Below are positions 33,069 to 46,845 of a DNA stretch of 64,000 nucleotides, piece by piece. Below the pieces are notes generated by a model. That model was not told the origin of the DNA and searched no databases. It saw nothing but the letters and a program-made list of their open reading frames with translations. How positions within the stretch are numbered: position 1 is the stretch's first letter; every line of letters begins with the position of its first letter. The position numbers and the translations under genes are program-made. Origin of the DNA: Corylus avellana (Eukaryota; Streptophyta; Magnoliopsida; Fagales; Betulaceae); contig NC_081551.1 in assembly GCF_901000735.1 (NCBI RefSeq), forward strand, positions 19,000,545-19,064,544, in the 5' to 3' direction.

Positions 33069-36000
33069 ATGATCACCCGCCAAACCTCCTCCTCCTCCTT
33101 TACCTTCACGTTCCTATCACTCTCTTTCCTCGTCCTCTTCATTTCCCTCTTTCTCCTCCGTTTCAGACCCACTCCTCTCGCATCTCAAACCCTAACCCTA
33201 AATCCCTCACTACCCAATTCGACTCTGCCTCGACCCCAAGCCCCTCGCAACTACTACATCGTCCGGTTCCTCCAGTACAGGCTTGCGGAGGAGCACCGGG
33301 CTTATCTGGAATCGGGGGTTCGATCCGACGGCTGGGAATGGATCGAGCGGAAGAACCCGGCAGCCAAGTACCCGACCGATTTTGGGTTGGTGTCGATCCA
33401 GGAGTTGGCGATAGAGAGGGTGGTAGGGGAGATTGGGAAGCTGGGTCTGGTGAAGGATGTGAATTTGGATTTAAGCTACAGGAGGGATTTGCTTGGGGAG
33501 GAGAACAGGGCTAGGGCTAGGGTTGGGGCTTTTGTGGACGGGAAGAAGCGTCCGGGGAAGATTTTCACGGCGATGTCATTTAGCGAGGGCGAGGGCGAGT
33601 ATCACTCCGCAATTAGTAATGCTTCGGTTAAATTGGGACGCCAGCTCTTGATGCAGGTAATTTTGTCTTTGATCGTTGTAATTTGGGTTTTGTTTGGTTG
33701 GTGGGAAATTTGGGAAAGGGGAAAATGAAATTTCAACTTGGTTACTTGCAAGATATGAAGAGCCCGCATGTATTAGTTAGTGAAAAATATGAAATTTGAT
33801 GCTGGCCAAATTATTGGTAATTGATATGGAGCATTTGCCAACTTCGTGTTTGTCATTGGTTCTTTCTTATGATATTTGATTTCTATGGTGCTGGAAGCTT
33901 TTAATGCGAGTGTTTCTGTTCCTTTTTGCATAATCCATGTCGTATTTCCAATACATAACTCTGAACGCTGTGGAAATTTTTTTATTGAGGCCAGATATTT
34001 ACAAGAATCTACATTCTTTGCTGCTTATGGATGTAAACTAGAACATGGATAACTTCTTTTTGATGTGCCCAGAATATGGCCTTTCAAGTTCTGGATGTAT
34101 TTTTATGCTCCAACATCCATTTGATGGTTGCAGAGATCTCAAGTTACTTCCTTGTTTGGAGCGGAAGTTCTTTGGTCAAAAGGGTATACTGGTGCAAAAG
34201 TCAAGATGGCCATATTTGACACTGGCATTCGAGCTAATCACCCACATTTTCGTAATATCAAGGTATTACCGATAGGGAGAATCCTTTGGAGTGTTCTTTG
34301 TTTATATGTTTAGCGTCTCTATTTCCATTGTAAGCAAACTTTAGATGTACTTTTAGTGGAAGAGTTTTACTAGTTTTGAGGTTGTGTTCAGGAGCGTACA
34401 AACTGGACAAATGAGGATACGCTAAATGACAATCTTGGACATGGGACATTTGTTGCTGGTGTTATTGCTGGTGGAGATGCAGAGTGTCTTGGTTTTGCTC
34501 CAGATACCGAGATTTATGCTTTTCGCGTATTTACTGATGCACAGGTAATGCACATTGTTACTGGTATTACTGCTTGTGTGTTCTTATATTTAGTTTTCTT
34601 ATGTACACCATTCTGACTTGAAGTTGCATTTATATCTCACTTTTTATCCTCTATATTCGGTTTCAAGTTCATCCTCTATATTCGGTTTCAAGTTCTGCAA
34701 TCATTATGTGTAATTCTGAGTTGCAGTTCATCCATAGGATTTTTAAGTACTCCTAAGTTTGAGAAAGCCAAGCATGACTTGTAAAATGACTGAATCTATC
34801 TTTCAATGGTTCACTAAAATTTGTTTTCAGGAGTTTTTGAGAAGTTTGTATTTAGTACATAATATGTTTATTGGGCTATTTTTTTAATTTTGATTTTGTC
34901 AAGAAAACTCGTTGAGATTGTGAGAAGATTTTATTCAGCCTATTGCAGGTATCATACACGTCATGGTTCCTTGATGCATTCAACTATGCCATTGCAACCA
35001 ATATGGATGTACTGAATTTGAGTATAGGTGGACCTGATTACTTGGATCTCCCGTTTGTGGAGAAGGTAAGATGGTGTTGGCTTGTTATGTCTAACTGACT
35101 TGATAAGATTGGATTTAATAGGTTTTTATTTTTTTATTTTTATTTTTTTAAAAAGGAGATAATGTATTAGTTTCTCTGCCCCCATTCTCCAAGTGCGCCA
35201 GATGGGTTCCAGAGCAAGAATTCAAAAAGGGCATGTTGTTCTTTTGTCCAACATCTACCACCAGATGCCAAAACTGATCACCCAAATGATAATTGACCCT
35301 CTGAGCTGATGAGCTCTCCGAAGAAAATACCCACATCCAACGACCATTCACCCCAAACTTTTCCTTTCACTGTTACCCCCTGAACCAATGTCAGAAACAA
35401 TGCATGATGAACTCCCCTGTATCAGCAGCCTGCTCTCCTACCTATTTGCTGCATAGTTTATTTACTCTGTTTGGGGGTAATATGGAGTCCTTAATTTATT
35501 TACTTACCATTGAAAAACTGGAATTCATTTGAGCATAATCATCTATAATAAACTTGTTATTTTCAACATGGCCTGTTATGTGTTAACGTAATACCTATGT
35601 GGTTACTTCCATCACAATGCTAATAGTAGTACTACCTGATATTCACAAATTATGTTTTGGTTGCTAGATTAATTTTGTCACAATCGCCTTTTTCCCCCTT
35701 TTACATAGGTTAATGTTGCTTTGTTCTCTAGGTTTGGGAAATAACAGCAAATAACATTATTATGGTTTCGGCAATTGGAAATGATGGACCACTTTATGGC
35801 ACTTTAAACAATCCAGCAGACCAAAGTGATGTCATTGGTGTTGGTGGCATTGACTACAGTGACCACATAGCCTCATTTTCTTCACGTGGCATGAGTACTT
35901 GGGAGATTCCTCATGGGTACACTATAATCATTCATTTCATAGAACTGAAATTTGAATCTTCAGTTTACTTCATCCCTGTACATGCTTTGTTATGGCACTC

Positions 36001-39000
36001 AAAGTTTTTAACTATGTAAGTTTTGTATGTACAGTTATGGTCGTGTGAAGCCAGATGTTGTTGCATATGGACGAGAAAGTATGGGTTCCAAAATCAGTAC
36101 TGGTTGTAAAAGTTTATCAGGCACTAGTGTGGCAAGTCCTGTGGTTGCTGGTGTTGTATGCTTGCTTGTTAGCATCATCCCTGAAAGCAGTCGGAAAGAT
36201 ATTTTAAATCCGGCAAGCATGAAACAAGCATTGGTTGAGGGAGCTGCGAAGCTTTCAGGTCCCAATATGTATGAGCAGGGTGCTGGCAGAGTTGATCTGT
36301 AAGCTTTCCTATTTAGCTGCACCCTTGGTTTTATGCAAAGATTTAGTTTCTTGAGTTATTGTTGTTGGTGTTTTCAATGTTATCATCATTATCTTTTAGA
36401 CTTTCCATTTTAAGTTCTAATTTTTAACATTTGTCAGGTTAGAATCATTCGAAATCCTTAAGAACTACCAACCGCGGGCAAGCATCTTTCCTGGTGTTCT
36501 GGATTATACAGATTGCCCTTATTCCTGGCCTTTTTGTCGCCAACCACTTTATGCAGGTGCCATGCCTGTTATCTTTAATGCCACTATTCTGAATGGGATG
36601 GGTGTAATTGGCTATGTTGAAAGCCCACCAACATGGCATCCTTCCGATGATGAAGGGAATCTTTTAAGCATTCACTTTACTTATTCGGAGGTCATTTGGC
36701 CTTGGACTGGTTATTTAGCGCTGCACATGCAAATTAAGGACGAAGGCTTCCAGTTTTCTGGAGAGATTGAAGGCAATGTCACTCTTCAGGTGTACAGTCC
36801 TCCAGCTCAAGGAGAGAAGGGTCATCGGATTAGCACATGTGTGCTTCAGTTGAAGTTAAAAGTGATTCCAACTCCAGCAAGATCAAAACGTATTTTGTGG
36901 GACCAGTTCCACAGTATTAAGTATCCTCCTGGTTATATTCCAAGAGACTCTCTGGATGTTCGTAATGACATTCTTGACTGGCATGGAGATCACCTGCATA
37001 CAAATTTTCATATTATGTTCAACATGTTACGAGATGCTGGATACTATGTTGAAACTCTTGGTTCTCCTCTTACATGCTTTGATGCTCGCCAGTACGGAAC
37101 ACTTCTGCTGGTAGATCTTGAAGATGAGTACTTTGAGGAGGAGATTGAAAAACTGAGGGATGATGTTATTAGCAGCGGATTGGGGCTGGCTGTATTTGCT
37201 GAGTGGTATAATGTTGACACAATGGTTAAAATGAGATTTTTTGATGATAACACACGCAGCTGGTGGACTCCAGTTACTGGAGGCGCAAATATTCCAGCGC
37301 TGAATGATCTTTTGGCCCCATTTGGGATTGCTTTTGGAGATAAGATTCTAAATGGTGATTTTTCTATTGACGGTGAGCAGAGTCGATATGCATCTGGAAC
37401 AGATATCGTGAGGTTTCCTGAAGGTGGTTTTGTGCATAGCTTCCCTTTCCTGGATAGCTCAGAGAGTGGTGCCACTCAAAATTTATTGTTGACTTCTGGC
37501 ATGACTAAGGTGAGCAGCAAGCAGCGTCTATTTTTTTGCCTAATTGATTCTAAAGAATGGAAATATGTCAGTTGGTGAATCAATGTTTTAAAATTTTATA
37601 TTCTTCTAGTCATGACAAGATGTTTAACTTGCCAAAGTGGCAACTTAAACATCAAGTGTCAAGTTAAACTATTTTACTTTATGTTTAACTTGCCACTTAA
37701 CTATTTTATTAACTCGGTTATTAAGTCTCAAATGCAATGTTTAAGAAAGCAGTTGGATAATAATAATGATGAATAGAGTAACCAATATGGAGCACAATAC
37801 TAATGCCATTGAAAGGAAGAAATGTTTTAGGATCTTTTTTTCTTATTTCTTTCTTCTTTCAAGTTTAAACTTCTTTTGCTGAAAAATGTGGGAGTTTACA
37901 AAATAGGTTGCAGTCTACAAATAATACGCTTATTAATGGAACAACATAAACAGAACACTCTTTTGAAAATGCTCCTAGGTGGGCAATGTGTGTGTTTGCT
38001 ATCACCCGCACTCTTGTCTGCCACTTGATCTTGGTATTTTAAAAACATTAAAATGTAACAGAGAGAGTATTTATTCTTCTTGTTCATGTATTGACTTAAT
38101 AAATCTTAGATAAATCTATGCATATGGATAAATCTATGTCTATCACCCACACTCGTGTCTGCCACTTAAAATAAATCTATGCATATTGGAGGGAGTACAA
38201 TATGGAATGAGATCTTAAATAAATCTGAAATTAAGTTCAACTAAACGAGCCAATTTTTTGATTTCATCATTTTAAGGGTGATAAAGTTCTCTTTTTCACA
38301 GGCACCAGTTTCCATGTTTCGAAATTATATATGGTCTATGCAAATACTAATATATGGTGTCTATCAAATGGCAGGCGGACTCTCCCATTCTTGGTCTTTT
38401 GGATGTGGGCAAAGGTCGCATTGCAGTATATGGAGACTCCAATTGTTTGGACAGCAGCCATATGGTTACCAACTGTTATTGGCTTTTGAGGAAAATTTTA
38501 GAGTACACTAGTGGGAGCATTAGAGATCCGATGCTTTTCTCCAATTCAGTTAAACAATACACATCCTTGTATGTAGAAGACAACCAATTACCTTCTCGCA
38601 GAACTGATGTAAATTTCTCTACATATTCTGCTGTAATAGGAAAGGAATTGATCTGTAGGAGTGACTCCAAATATGAAATATGGGGGACTAAGGGATACAA
38701 TTTACAGGTTAGGGGAAGAAAATTGCCTGGTTATCACGCCATTGATTTGGGGAGAGGTTTAAATTCTACAGTAGACACTTCCAATTTGAGAAGTCCCAAG
38801 TTGCCTGGGAAAAATAAGGGTGATTCGGGAAACAGATACTTGGGCGGCCTGTTCTACAGGGATGAGGTAAGAAACAAAAACTTTGGTCATGTTTACTAAC
38901 GGATTTGTCCATATTCCATTATCAAATGCTCTTTTTCTCTTTCTTATTAGCGCAGTTTATTTTAGTATTATAACATGAATTAACCCATTTTTCCTCCCTG

Positions 39001-39244
39001 CTTGCAGCTTGACATGCCGGTGCTAGGTGCTAGTCATTGGCTTGTTCCTGCAGTAATTGCAGTAACTGGTTAGTGATCATCGGCATTTGATATCCAAATT
39101 CTTTTGTTTGTAGATTTGTGTCATTCTTAACTGCTTTCCTATTGTTTGACAGGTATTCTGTTATTTTTGGGCTTTTGGCGAATTCGACAGAAGCGACGTC
39201 GAAGAAGGAAAGGATCTGGCTCTGGTCGGTTTGCGAATCTGTAG
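33069..39244 (+). CDS. S1P: Site-1 protease (membrane-anchored subtilase, SBT6.1/S1P type)
   Basis: Ten exons join in frame to 1050 residues: 33069-33656, 34134-34262, 34392-34544, 34949-35065, 35732-35916, 36035-36298, 36438-37509, 38375-38866, 39008-39068 and 39153-39244. The length is close to that known for plant S1P. Order of parts: an N-terminal hydrophobic signal (about residues 10-31), a propeptide, then the subtilisin domain with catalytic Asp225 (MAIFDTGI), His256 (GHGTFVAG), oxyanion Asn346 (AIGNDGP) and Ser422 (SGTSVASP). A long lumenal region is followed by one transmembrane segment (about 1009-1029) and a very basic cytosolic tail ([10 protein letters not shown]). S1P acts in the Golgi, where it cleaves membrane-bound bZIP factors before site-2 protease and also processes some secreted precursors. 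There is no frame break. It is the most completely supported gene of the window. It is divergent to TilS, with 1.9 kb between the two start codons, so a shared short promoter is unlikely. Confidence 0.97.
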
Positions 39245-40273
39245 TCTGGAATTGGAGTTCCTGTAGGTTAATCCTGTATCATTGTTACACTGCTTTAGAA
39301 TTTCTTGTGACATTGTTATCCGAGAGTTTTGTTGGCGGCTTCATCACAGGAAAATAGTTTTGTAATCTTCTTAGGTTTGTAGCATAATTCTTTTCTTGGA
39401 TGCTTTACAGTGGCACACATTTTCAGTGTAGTGAGATAGACTTCCTAGAACAGATACAAACAGAGAGGCAAAAAGAGATAGAAATTTTGCTTTAAGGTTT
39501 GACAGAAGACTTTAATTTACTTACTCAAACAAGTTCACTAGTGTCCAGGGCTCTAATCCCTTCCCCAAAAAAGTTGTTTCAATTGAAGACTCAAATTAAG
39601 AATTTTGATGGGAAATCAAGGATTGAACTCAAAAGGGTTCTTGGTGATCCAAGTTTTTCTCTTTCCACTTATTCTTTCCCCTAATTAATATTCTTGTATA
39701 TATTAATAAATACATATGAGCCTAACACGTGGAACAAACAAGTGAGCCGAGTATTTATTATTTAATAATTGAGGTCAGTTTTCCGTTTACGAACATTCCA
39801 TTTTATAATCGAGCCGAGCTCAATTATGTTCACAAGTAGTTTTATTCATTTACTGTCCTAGTCACTAAAGCTAAGTGGGATAAATTGTAATTTTTGGTAT
39901 TTCTCTAAAACTTCTTGTAACTCATATATATCTTTTAACCCAACTTATTTTTAATTTATTTTTATTTTATATAAACATGCACACATATATAATAACTATA
40001 TATTTTTATGTGCAAATATATTTATCTAAGTAGGCCTAACAAAAATAAATTGAGCCCGTTTGGTAAAATCTTAAGATTGTTAAAATTTTTGAGTTTTAAA
40101 AATGGTAAAAGGGTGATAATTGATTTGTCGGGTACGCTTGAGAAATTTTTTGAAATTGATTTATTAAAATTTTGAAAGAGTGTTTTGTAAAAATTTAAAA
40201 TAGAAAAATATGTTTATAAACTAAAAAAAAAATTAAAAAATTAAAAAAGTGTTGCATTTGTGACAATGACTCC
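39245..40273. other. 3' flank of the site-1 protease gene
   Basis: Probable 3' UTR to about 39420, then AT-rich intergenic DNA. No other gene. At about 40050-40070 a phrase GAGCCCGTTTGGTAAAATC resembles the end of a Harbinger-type MITE. Confidence 0.5.
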
Positions 40274-40281
40274 ACCGTAAT

Positions 40282-41916
40282 CAGTGGCGGAGCCACATAA
40301 GCCTTTGCGAGTGCCACGGCACTCCCAAAGATTTTAAACAAAATTTTTTCCAAAATTTTATTTAAAAAAATAAAAAATAAAAAAATTCCAAGGATGCTGT
40401 TATGTATGGCAAACTTTAATAATGCCAAAACTTATTACATATGTATAGTAAGCAAAAAAAATTCCCTATCTAATACATATGTATGTTAAACTTTAATATC
40501 CATATGATTGTTTATTTTGTTGTTTAATGTTTATAAACTTTTATGGACAAAGTTTTCCTCCAAACTGGGTTGGAGGAATTTCCTTCAACCTAGTTTATAA
40601 AAGTAACATGTGTCCCTTTTTTTAATAACATCTGAGATACATATGAGTTTTTAATAAAATTTATTTCAGCTTTGTCCCTACTATTAAAAAAACATAGGGT
40701 AAAGTCCACATACCTCCTTCAAACTACCACTCAATTGACAATGTCCCCCCCAAACTTTTAATTGTGACAATCTCCCCTCCAAACTACCAAAACATTGTCA
40801 ATGTCCCCCCCCCAAAAAAAAAAAACTAGCAATAAGACAAAAATGCCCTATAGATTTCTCAATAAGACATAAATACCCCTATAAATTTTTTTTAAAAAAA
40901 ATTGATTTAAAAAAAAACGAAAAATTTTAATTTAAAGATAATATTTTAAAAAAAAAATTTAAACAAAAATTTTTAATTTTTTTTTAAACGGAGATTTTTA
41001 TTAAAAAAGAAAACTTTTTTTTTTATTTAGTTTTAAAAAACAAAAAATTTCATTTTATTAAACAAAAATTTTATTTTTTTAAACGTAAATTTTTATTTAA
41101 ATAAAATTATAAAACAAAAATTTAAAAAAAAAAACGAAAATTTTCAGTTTTTATATAAAAAAAAAAAATCGAATTTCTTTTAATTTTTTTCTTATAGAAT
41201 TGATTCAAAAAAAAAAAAAAAAAAATCCATCTTTTGGATTTTTTTTTTTTTTTAGGTTTTTTTTCTAGAAGGATTTTTTTTTAATTTTTTTTATTTTATT
41301 AAGGGTAATTTAGTCATTGAGGGGAACATTGACAATTTTTGGTAGTTTGGGGGAGGAGACATTGTCACAATTGAAAGTTTAGGGGGGGACATTGTCAATT
41401 GAGTGGTAGTTTGAGGGGGTTATGTGGATTTTTCCCAAAAACATATGCATCTTACATATTTAATGGACACATGTCACTTTTATAGACTATGTTGAAGGAA
41501 ATTTCTCTAATCTAGTTTGAAGGAAAACTTTGTCCAACTTTTATTGTCTCTTACGAGGTCGTGATTTAACCTGAAAATTTTAGGTTCATGAATAAATTAA
41601 ACTTTAAGTTTATGAATTGATTGATTTAACTTGCTAAGAGCTTCAATTTAGATTCGGTACTTGATGATTATGTACTTCTAAGATACTGTAAAGTACAGTT
41701 CTAGACTTTTTTTTTTTTAATTTTTTTATATGTATAGCGCCGACATGTTATATATCTAATATATCAATTTGAACACATATTTATGAACTTTTATAGATAT
41801 TTTTTTTGTGATACATATATTATGTGAATTATCAAATTTTTAGGGTGAAGAAAATTTTAGGACGCAAAAAAAATTTTAACGGCACCCCCAATATGAATTG
41901 TTTGGCTCCGCCACGG
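40282..41916. mobile_element. Non-autonomous hAT-like element (1.6 kb)
   Basis: The ends are CAGTGGCGGAGCCA on the left and TGGCTCCGCCACGG on the right, inverted with one mismatch. The 8-bp flanks are ACCGTAAT (40274-40281) and ATTGTAAT (41917-41924), a target duplication with two C/T differences, the length expected for hAT. About 740 bp of the interior is a younger nested element. No transposase is encoded. Its right end is about 360 bp upstream of the Rab start codon. Confidence 0.7.
40697..41436. mobile_element. MULE-type MITE with long inverted ends, nested in the hAT-like element
   Basis: The two ends are inverted copies of each other over about 130-150 bp (for example CTACCACTCAATTGACAATG near 40726, with its reverse complement at about 41388-41407). 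The flanks are a perfect 9-bp direct repeat, AAAAACATA (40688-40696 and 41437-41445), the size expected of Mutator-like elements. The interior is A/T-rich and non-coding. Related decayed copies lie at about 46431-46845 and 48655-48885. Confidence 0.85.
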
Positions 41917-42273
41917 ATTGTAATGGTGATCCGGCGGCTCTGGCCGCCACCTCGTGGCTGGCAGAGTGGCAGGTATTCTTCTTCCGTCGATTCATAATGC
42001 TTCATCTCAAGTGTAGAGGTCATTACTATAATTCCGAGTGGCCTTTCGGAAAATTGCGTTGCTCTGAGCCTCTGACCTGGTGTTTAGAGACTGGTAGTTG
42101 TGAAATTACCTATCTGACTTTTTGGTTGTTCGATGAATTTTTAATTTCAGGAAAATAAAAAAAGAATCTTCACGTTGCATATTATAAAAATCATTTTTCT
42201 TAGTTCCCACATACACAGACTTCCGAGACTCTAATTTTCACAGAAAAATTCATAGCCTTTTGATCTCAAAAGT

Positions 42274-42345
42274 ATGGCTTCTAGGAGGCGTATGCTTCTC
42301 AAGGTCATAATCCTCGGTGACAGCGGGTGAGAGTTTATCTTTTAT

Positions 42346-42396
<51 letters not shown>

Positions 42397-45009
42397 CTTT
42401 CACAGGTCACAAACAGAATGATATACATAAGATTTTATATTCTATCTTTTCCATGATGCCCTTCATTTTTCTAATCAACCAAACATGTGCTAATCGTTTA
42501 CACTATGTTTTGCTCCGTTGAATGGAGCTTTTGATGCCTTTTTTTTCAGTTGTATGAGAGAGATTTTGCTAATGCTCATTTGATGAAATGTCTACTTCCC
42601 TATGAACTTTGGCAGGGTTGGGAAGACTTCTCTGATGAATCAGTATCCTCAATAACAATATATGTTTTGCTTGCACAAGCACATATCACAAGCATACGTA
42701 ATTGCACTTTTGTAATGTGATTAGCCTTATATATACTCCTCATTTAGATATGTGAATCGCAAGTTCAGTACTCAATACAAAGCAACCATTGGAGCAGATT
42801 TCTTGACAAAAGAAGTGCAGTATGAGGATAGGCAATTTACATTGCAGGTTTATGATCTCAATTCTCAAACCTCATATATCAATTGCTTCTTTTACACCAT
42901 GATAGTTTATGTTAGCTAATTGCCTTGTTGAAATGCTTAATTTTAAGGCTGATCATGCAAAAACAGAGTTTTGTGGGCAGTTATGAAAGGATCTGAGCTT
43001 TTTATGTGCACCACACACACACAAAACTATGTCATAGGAGGGCACCCAATTAATCACCTTTTTTCACCAGCACTAGTGGATTTTATTAACAGTCTTGGAT
43101 ATTCAATAGGTTAAGGGTTATTATCCAAGAGATAACATGGTGAAAATATGAATTATTTGCTTTTCTTTTACTGTAAAAAATGTCTTATTTTTGCCCTTAC
43201 TTGCACTAGTATCCACCATTCAAATTCAGGTGAGAAAATCATGGTTTGGCTCCACTAATACAAACCAAATTGTTGAAGATTTCTACTTTTGCTATTTGTG
43301 TGTTTATTTGAATGGTTATCATGTATAAGTAATCTCACTAATGCATGCAAAAAGTGCATTTGGATCAATGTTGATTGCACAATGTCTGTCATAAATGTTT
43401 GTGTTCGTTTGTGTGGGGGTGGGTGGGTATGGCTAGCTATATATATATATAATATAAATCTTTTGTGAGCCCTTTATTTCTAGAATGATTTTGTGCAAAT
43501 CAACTGCGGGAATAAATGAAAATGTGTTCCTTGGCTTTGCTAACAAACAGAATGACTCTTCCATGATTTTGTAGCATTTGATAAATGTTTGGAACCATTT
43601 GGGAACTTCATTTAGAGGTCCTGGCTTCATGCTGCTTATTTTTACTACTGTCGTTTAACAAGCCTAGAATGGTGTTGATGTACCTTCTAGAGATATTTCA
43701 TGGTAAAAGCAAAGAAATTTTTACCATATAATAGAAATTTTCAGATATGGGATACGGCTGGGCAGGAAAGGTTTCAAAGCCTTGGTGTGGCTTTTTACCG
43801 TGGAGCAGACTGTTGTGTTCTAGTCTATGATGTGAATGTCATGAAATCATTTGATGATCTCAACAACTGGAGGGAGGAGTTTCTAATTCAGGTAATCATT
43901 GAACCATCAACATTTAAAAATTGTCACCGTCAATTGTATGAGTGACGGAGTACTTTCCTAATCGGCTTTAATATTCAGGCCAGGCCTTCTGATCCAGAAA
44001 ATTTTCCGTTTGTTGTATTGGGGAACAAGATAGATATTGATGGTGGCAATAGTCGGGTGGTAAGATGAGTCCCTTTCTTCTTATCCAGTTTTTTTCTTTA
44101 TTTTGAGATATCCAAAGTTAATTAGTTAGGAACTAATTTTATGTGCTGTCTATACTATCAGAGGGGAAGGAATATTTTGAAATATATAAGCTCTTTATGT
44201 AAGGTTGCTTTGTGCATTTTCTCATATGTAAAAGTAGAATCTTTTAATTTAAGGTATTTGTATAATGAGTTGATTATGCGTATGTAAGTTTCACATAATG
44301 ATTTAGTCAAGCTCTTTTGTTTATAAAAGTGATGGCCTCAGTCTCATTCTTACTTTCAGGTATCTGAGAAGAAGGCAAAGGCATGGTGTGCCTCTAAAGG
44401 AAATATTCCTTACTTTGAAACTTCTGCAAAAGAAGGTTTCAATGTAGAAGCTGCTTTCCAGTGTATAGCCAAAAATGCTCTCAAAAATGAACCTGAAGAA
44501 GAAATGTAAGTACCCCTGAAAATGCATTCAACTCTTTGTCAGTGTTAAAATCTTTGCATCTTCTATTACATGACAATTGGGACTACCAATTTTTGTAATT
44601 GATGGCTATTTGTGGTCGAATATGAAAGTTGAACCACCATACATATTTGTATTCAATGGATCTACTTTGTAAGCACTCAGGATCTTCTTCCTTGAAACAC
44701 CTCCAGTAACTGAATTGCTAAAAGAATTTTACCTGTTTTTTTTGTAATCGTCAGTATCAACTTTCCTGATTGATGCCTACACAAATTCAAACACCTCCCC
44801 AGTAACTTGGGTGTTTGAATTTGTAAAACCCTTGCTTGATTTCAGTCCTTAAGTTTACTGTAATGTGTCTACATTTGATAATGGGACATGCAATGTCATG
44901 GAATATGCTGATAGTCAATTTTCTATGTTGTTGTTGATGAAGTTACCTCCCTGACACCATTGACGTGGTGGGTCGACAGCAACTAAGATCTTCGGGTTGT
45001 GAATGCTAG
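42274..45009 (+). CDS. RABG3: Rab7/RABG3-type small GTPase
   Basis: Seven exons give an intact 206-residue protein: 42274-42326, 42616-42642, 42748-42847, 43745-43891, 43979-44059, 44360-44505 and 44943-45009. All GTPase motifs are present: P-loop GDSGVGKTS (15-23), switch I Thr40 in the Rab7 phrase [16 protein letters not shown] (62-68), NKID (125-128) and ETSAK (156-160). The C terminus is CEC, a double-geranylgeranylation signal. By family knowledge the GTP-bound form acts on late endosomes and the vacuole membrane, recruiting tethers for vacuolar fusion. The start ATG follows a leader (about 42205-42273) containing GACTTCCGAGACTCTAAT, a phrase found again in inverted orientation at about 53070. 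Intron 1 contains a run of 48 T. Which RABG3 paralogue it is cannot be told without alignment. Confidence 0.97.
42349..42396. repeat. Poly(T) run of 48 bases in Rab intron 1
   Basis: An unbroken T run 23 bases after the exon 1 donor. Such runs are often miscounted in assemblies; here it lies in an intron and leaves the protein unaffected. Confidence 0.95.
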
Positions 45010-46430
45010 AAGAGATATTGATTAAGTTGTTCAAGTCGAGCAAATGGAAGTGATTCTCTTATCCGGTCGTCGTACACTAATAATTCTGGAAGTTTCTTCA
45101 AGGTTACATGTATATGAGTGCTTAAAGAAAATAAACTTAACCGTGCTTCTTTATATTGCTTTTCCTTCTCTTATGTTTGAATCTTGTACTCTGTTCCACC
45201 TCTAGAATCATGTTTTTAATTGAAATTTGATTGGTTTATTCTTGGATTATTGGGTTGTGCAGTGCTTTAAACCAAATTTTGACATCATTAATCAATTGAA
45301 AAGTATCCTAATCTTCTCTTATTAAAATTTGGTATCATTCTTCTTGTGGAATATTCTGTGCATTGGAACAGATGCCACATGATTGAGAGTACTTGAAAAT
45401 GATAAGGGTCCATGGAGAGTATTCAAACTTAGTTTCTGTTTTAACTCATGTTTTTAATCAAATGAATAATAAAAAGGATTCCAGAGGATTAAGTTCTGTT
45501 ATGAGCTCCCTATGCTTAGGCATATAGATGGATAAGTCAAGAGAGAGCTAAGATCCCAATATCCAACATCTCCTTACCTGAAACCCACATTGCACAAATG
45601 CCAGCAAACAGTAAGATGTTTATACTCACAGGCACTCTTGTAAGCCAAAACAAGCAAGAAAAAGTTGTTGCCGAGTTTTATTTACTTTAGACTTCCAGAG
45701 CATTCATATCCAACTCAACAAATTTACTTTATGGTCTATTCTATCTGAAAAATTATCTTCGTTGGGTTGAACTACTCAACAAAGGCTGAGGAGTGAGGAC
45801 AGAGGGAAGGGAAGGGAGAGAAAGCAATGATGAGGATGTGAAAGAAGTGATTTTGGAACTGCTTCTTTCTTCTGCTTTTGCTTCTTCCGGAAATGGGTAC
45901 TGCTCCTAATGAGTCCTTGTTGTTTAATCACTTGGTTGATGATTATCGTTATTATTCTGAGTCCTATATGAGGGTTTCACCAATTGAGCCCCAAGGGGTT
46001 GACTCAGTTGGTGAAGAGCTTGGGTATTACTACTAGTTTTATATTTGACTGTTTGCCTCACAACAAAAACCCATTTCTCCGGATAAGCACTGGCTATGTA
46101 TAAAGAATGAGAAAAATCTAAAAATTCGATTTCAGACAACCAAAACATTGGCAATTGGCATGTTATTGTTACCGAGGCATCGGACAAAAAAAAATTCTTG
46201 ACTACTTTTTTTACTTCAGAAAAGATTTTTCTTTTTCTTTTTTTTTTTTTTTAGAGAAATAAGAGACAACTTTTGATTTAAAGTTTTTCTATGACATAAA
46301 AAACAAGAATATGAGAAAAATATAATCAAATCTCATTCGTAACATGTCATGTTTTTAATAGGTATAATTTCTCAAACCGTTCAAAATTGCATGAATTCAC
46401 ATAATTTTAAAATCTTTCTTTTTTTTTTTT
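45010..46430. other. 3' flank of the Rab gene, no gene seen
   Basis: Probable 3' UTR then intergenic DNA. At about 45988-46025 the phrase CCCCAAGGGGTTGACTCAG and what follows resembles a SINE head (A-box-like), too decayed for a firm call. No coding region recognised. Confidence 0.45.
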
Positions 46431-46845
46431 AAGGGAAAAATTCACACTCCTCACATTATCACTCAATTAACAATGTTCCCTCCAATCATTTAATTGTGAC
46501 AATATCCCCCTTTAGGCCAGCAAAAAGACAAAAATGACCATAAATTTTGTCAATAAGACATAATATTCTTATAAATACGAGAAAGAAAAAAAAAAAAAAA
46601 AAACAAAACAAAAAGAAACTTCAAAAAAATTAATTTTTTTTTGTTAGAAAAAGGAATTTTATTTTTAAATTTCAACTACGTTTTTTCTTTCTTTTTTTTT
46701 TTTTTAAAAAAAAATTAGTTCTACTTTATTTTTTTTCAATTTTAATTTTATTGAAGGTATTTTCGTCATTAGAAAGGACATTGACAATTTTTTGTAGTTT
46801 GAAAGAGACATTGTCGCAATTGAAAGTTTGAAGAGAGAAAAAAAC
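46431..46845. mobile_element. Decayed MULE-type MITE
   Basis: CACTCAATTAACAATGTTCC ... TTAATTGTGACAATATCCCC on the left and GGACATTGACAATTTTTTG ... GACATTGTCGCAATTGAAAG on the right mirror each other and match the ends of the element at 40697-41436. The outermost ends and any target duplication are not clear. Confidence 0.6.

Noticed and set aside
37044..37475. 143-codon minus-strand ORF inside the site-1 protease
   Set aside because: Antisense shadow of a long conserved exon.
25638..45009. Functional gene cluster (TilS, S1P, Rab)
   Set aside because: The three proteins belong to different pathways and compartments; ordinary plant gene neighbourhood.
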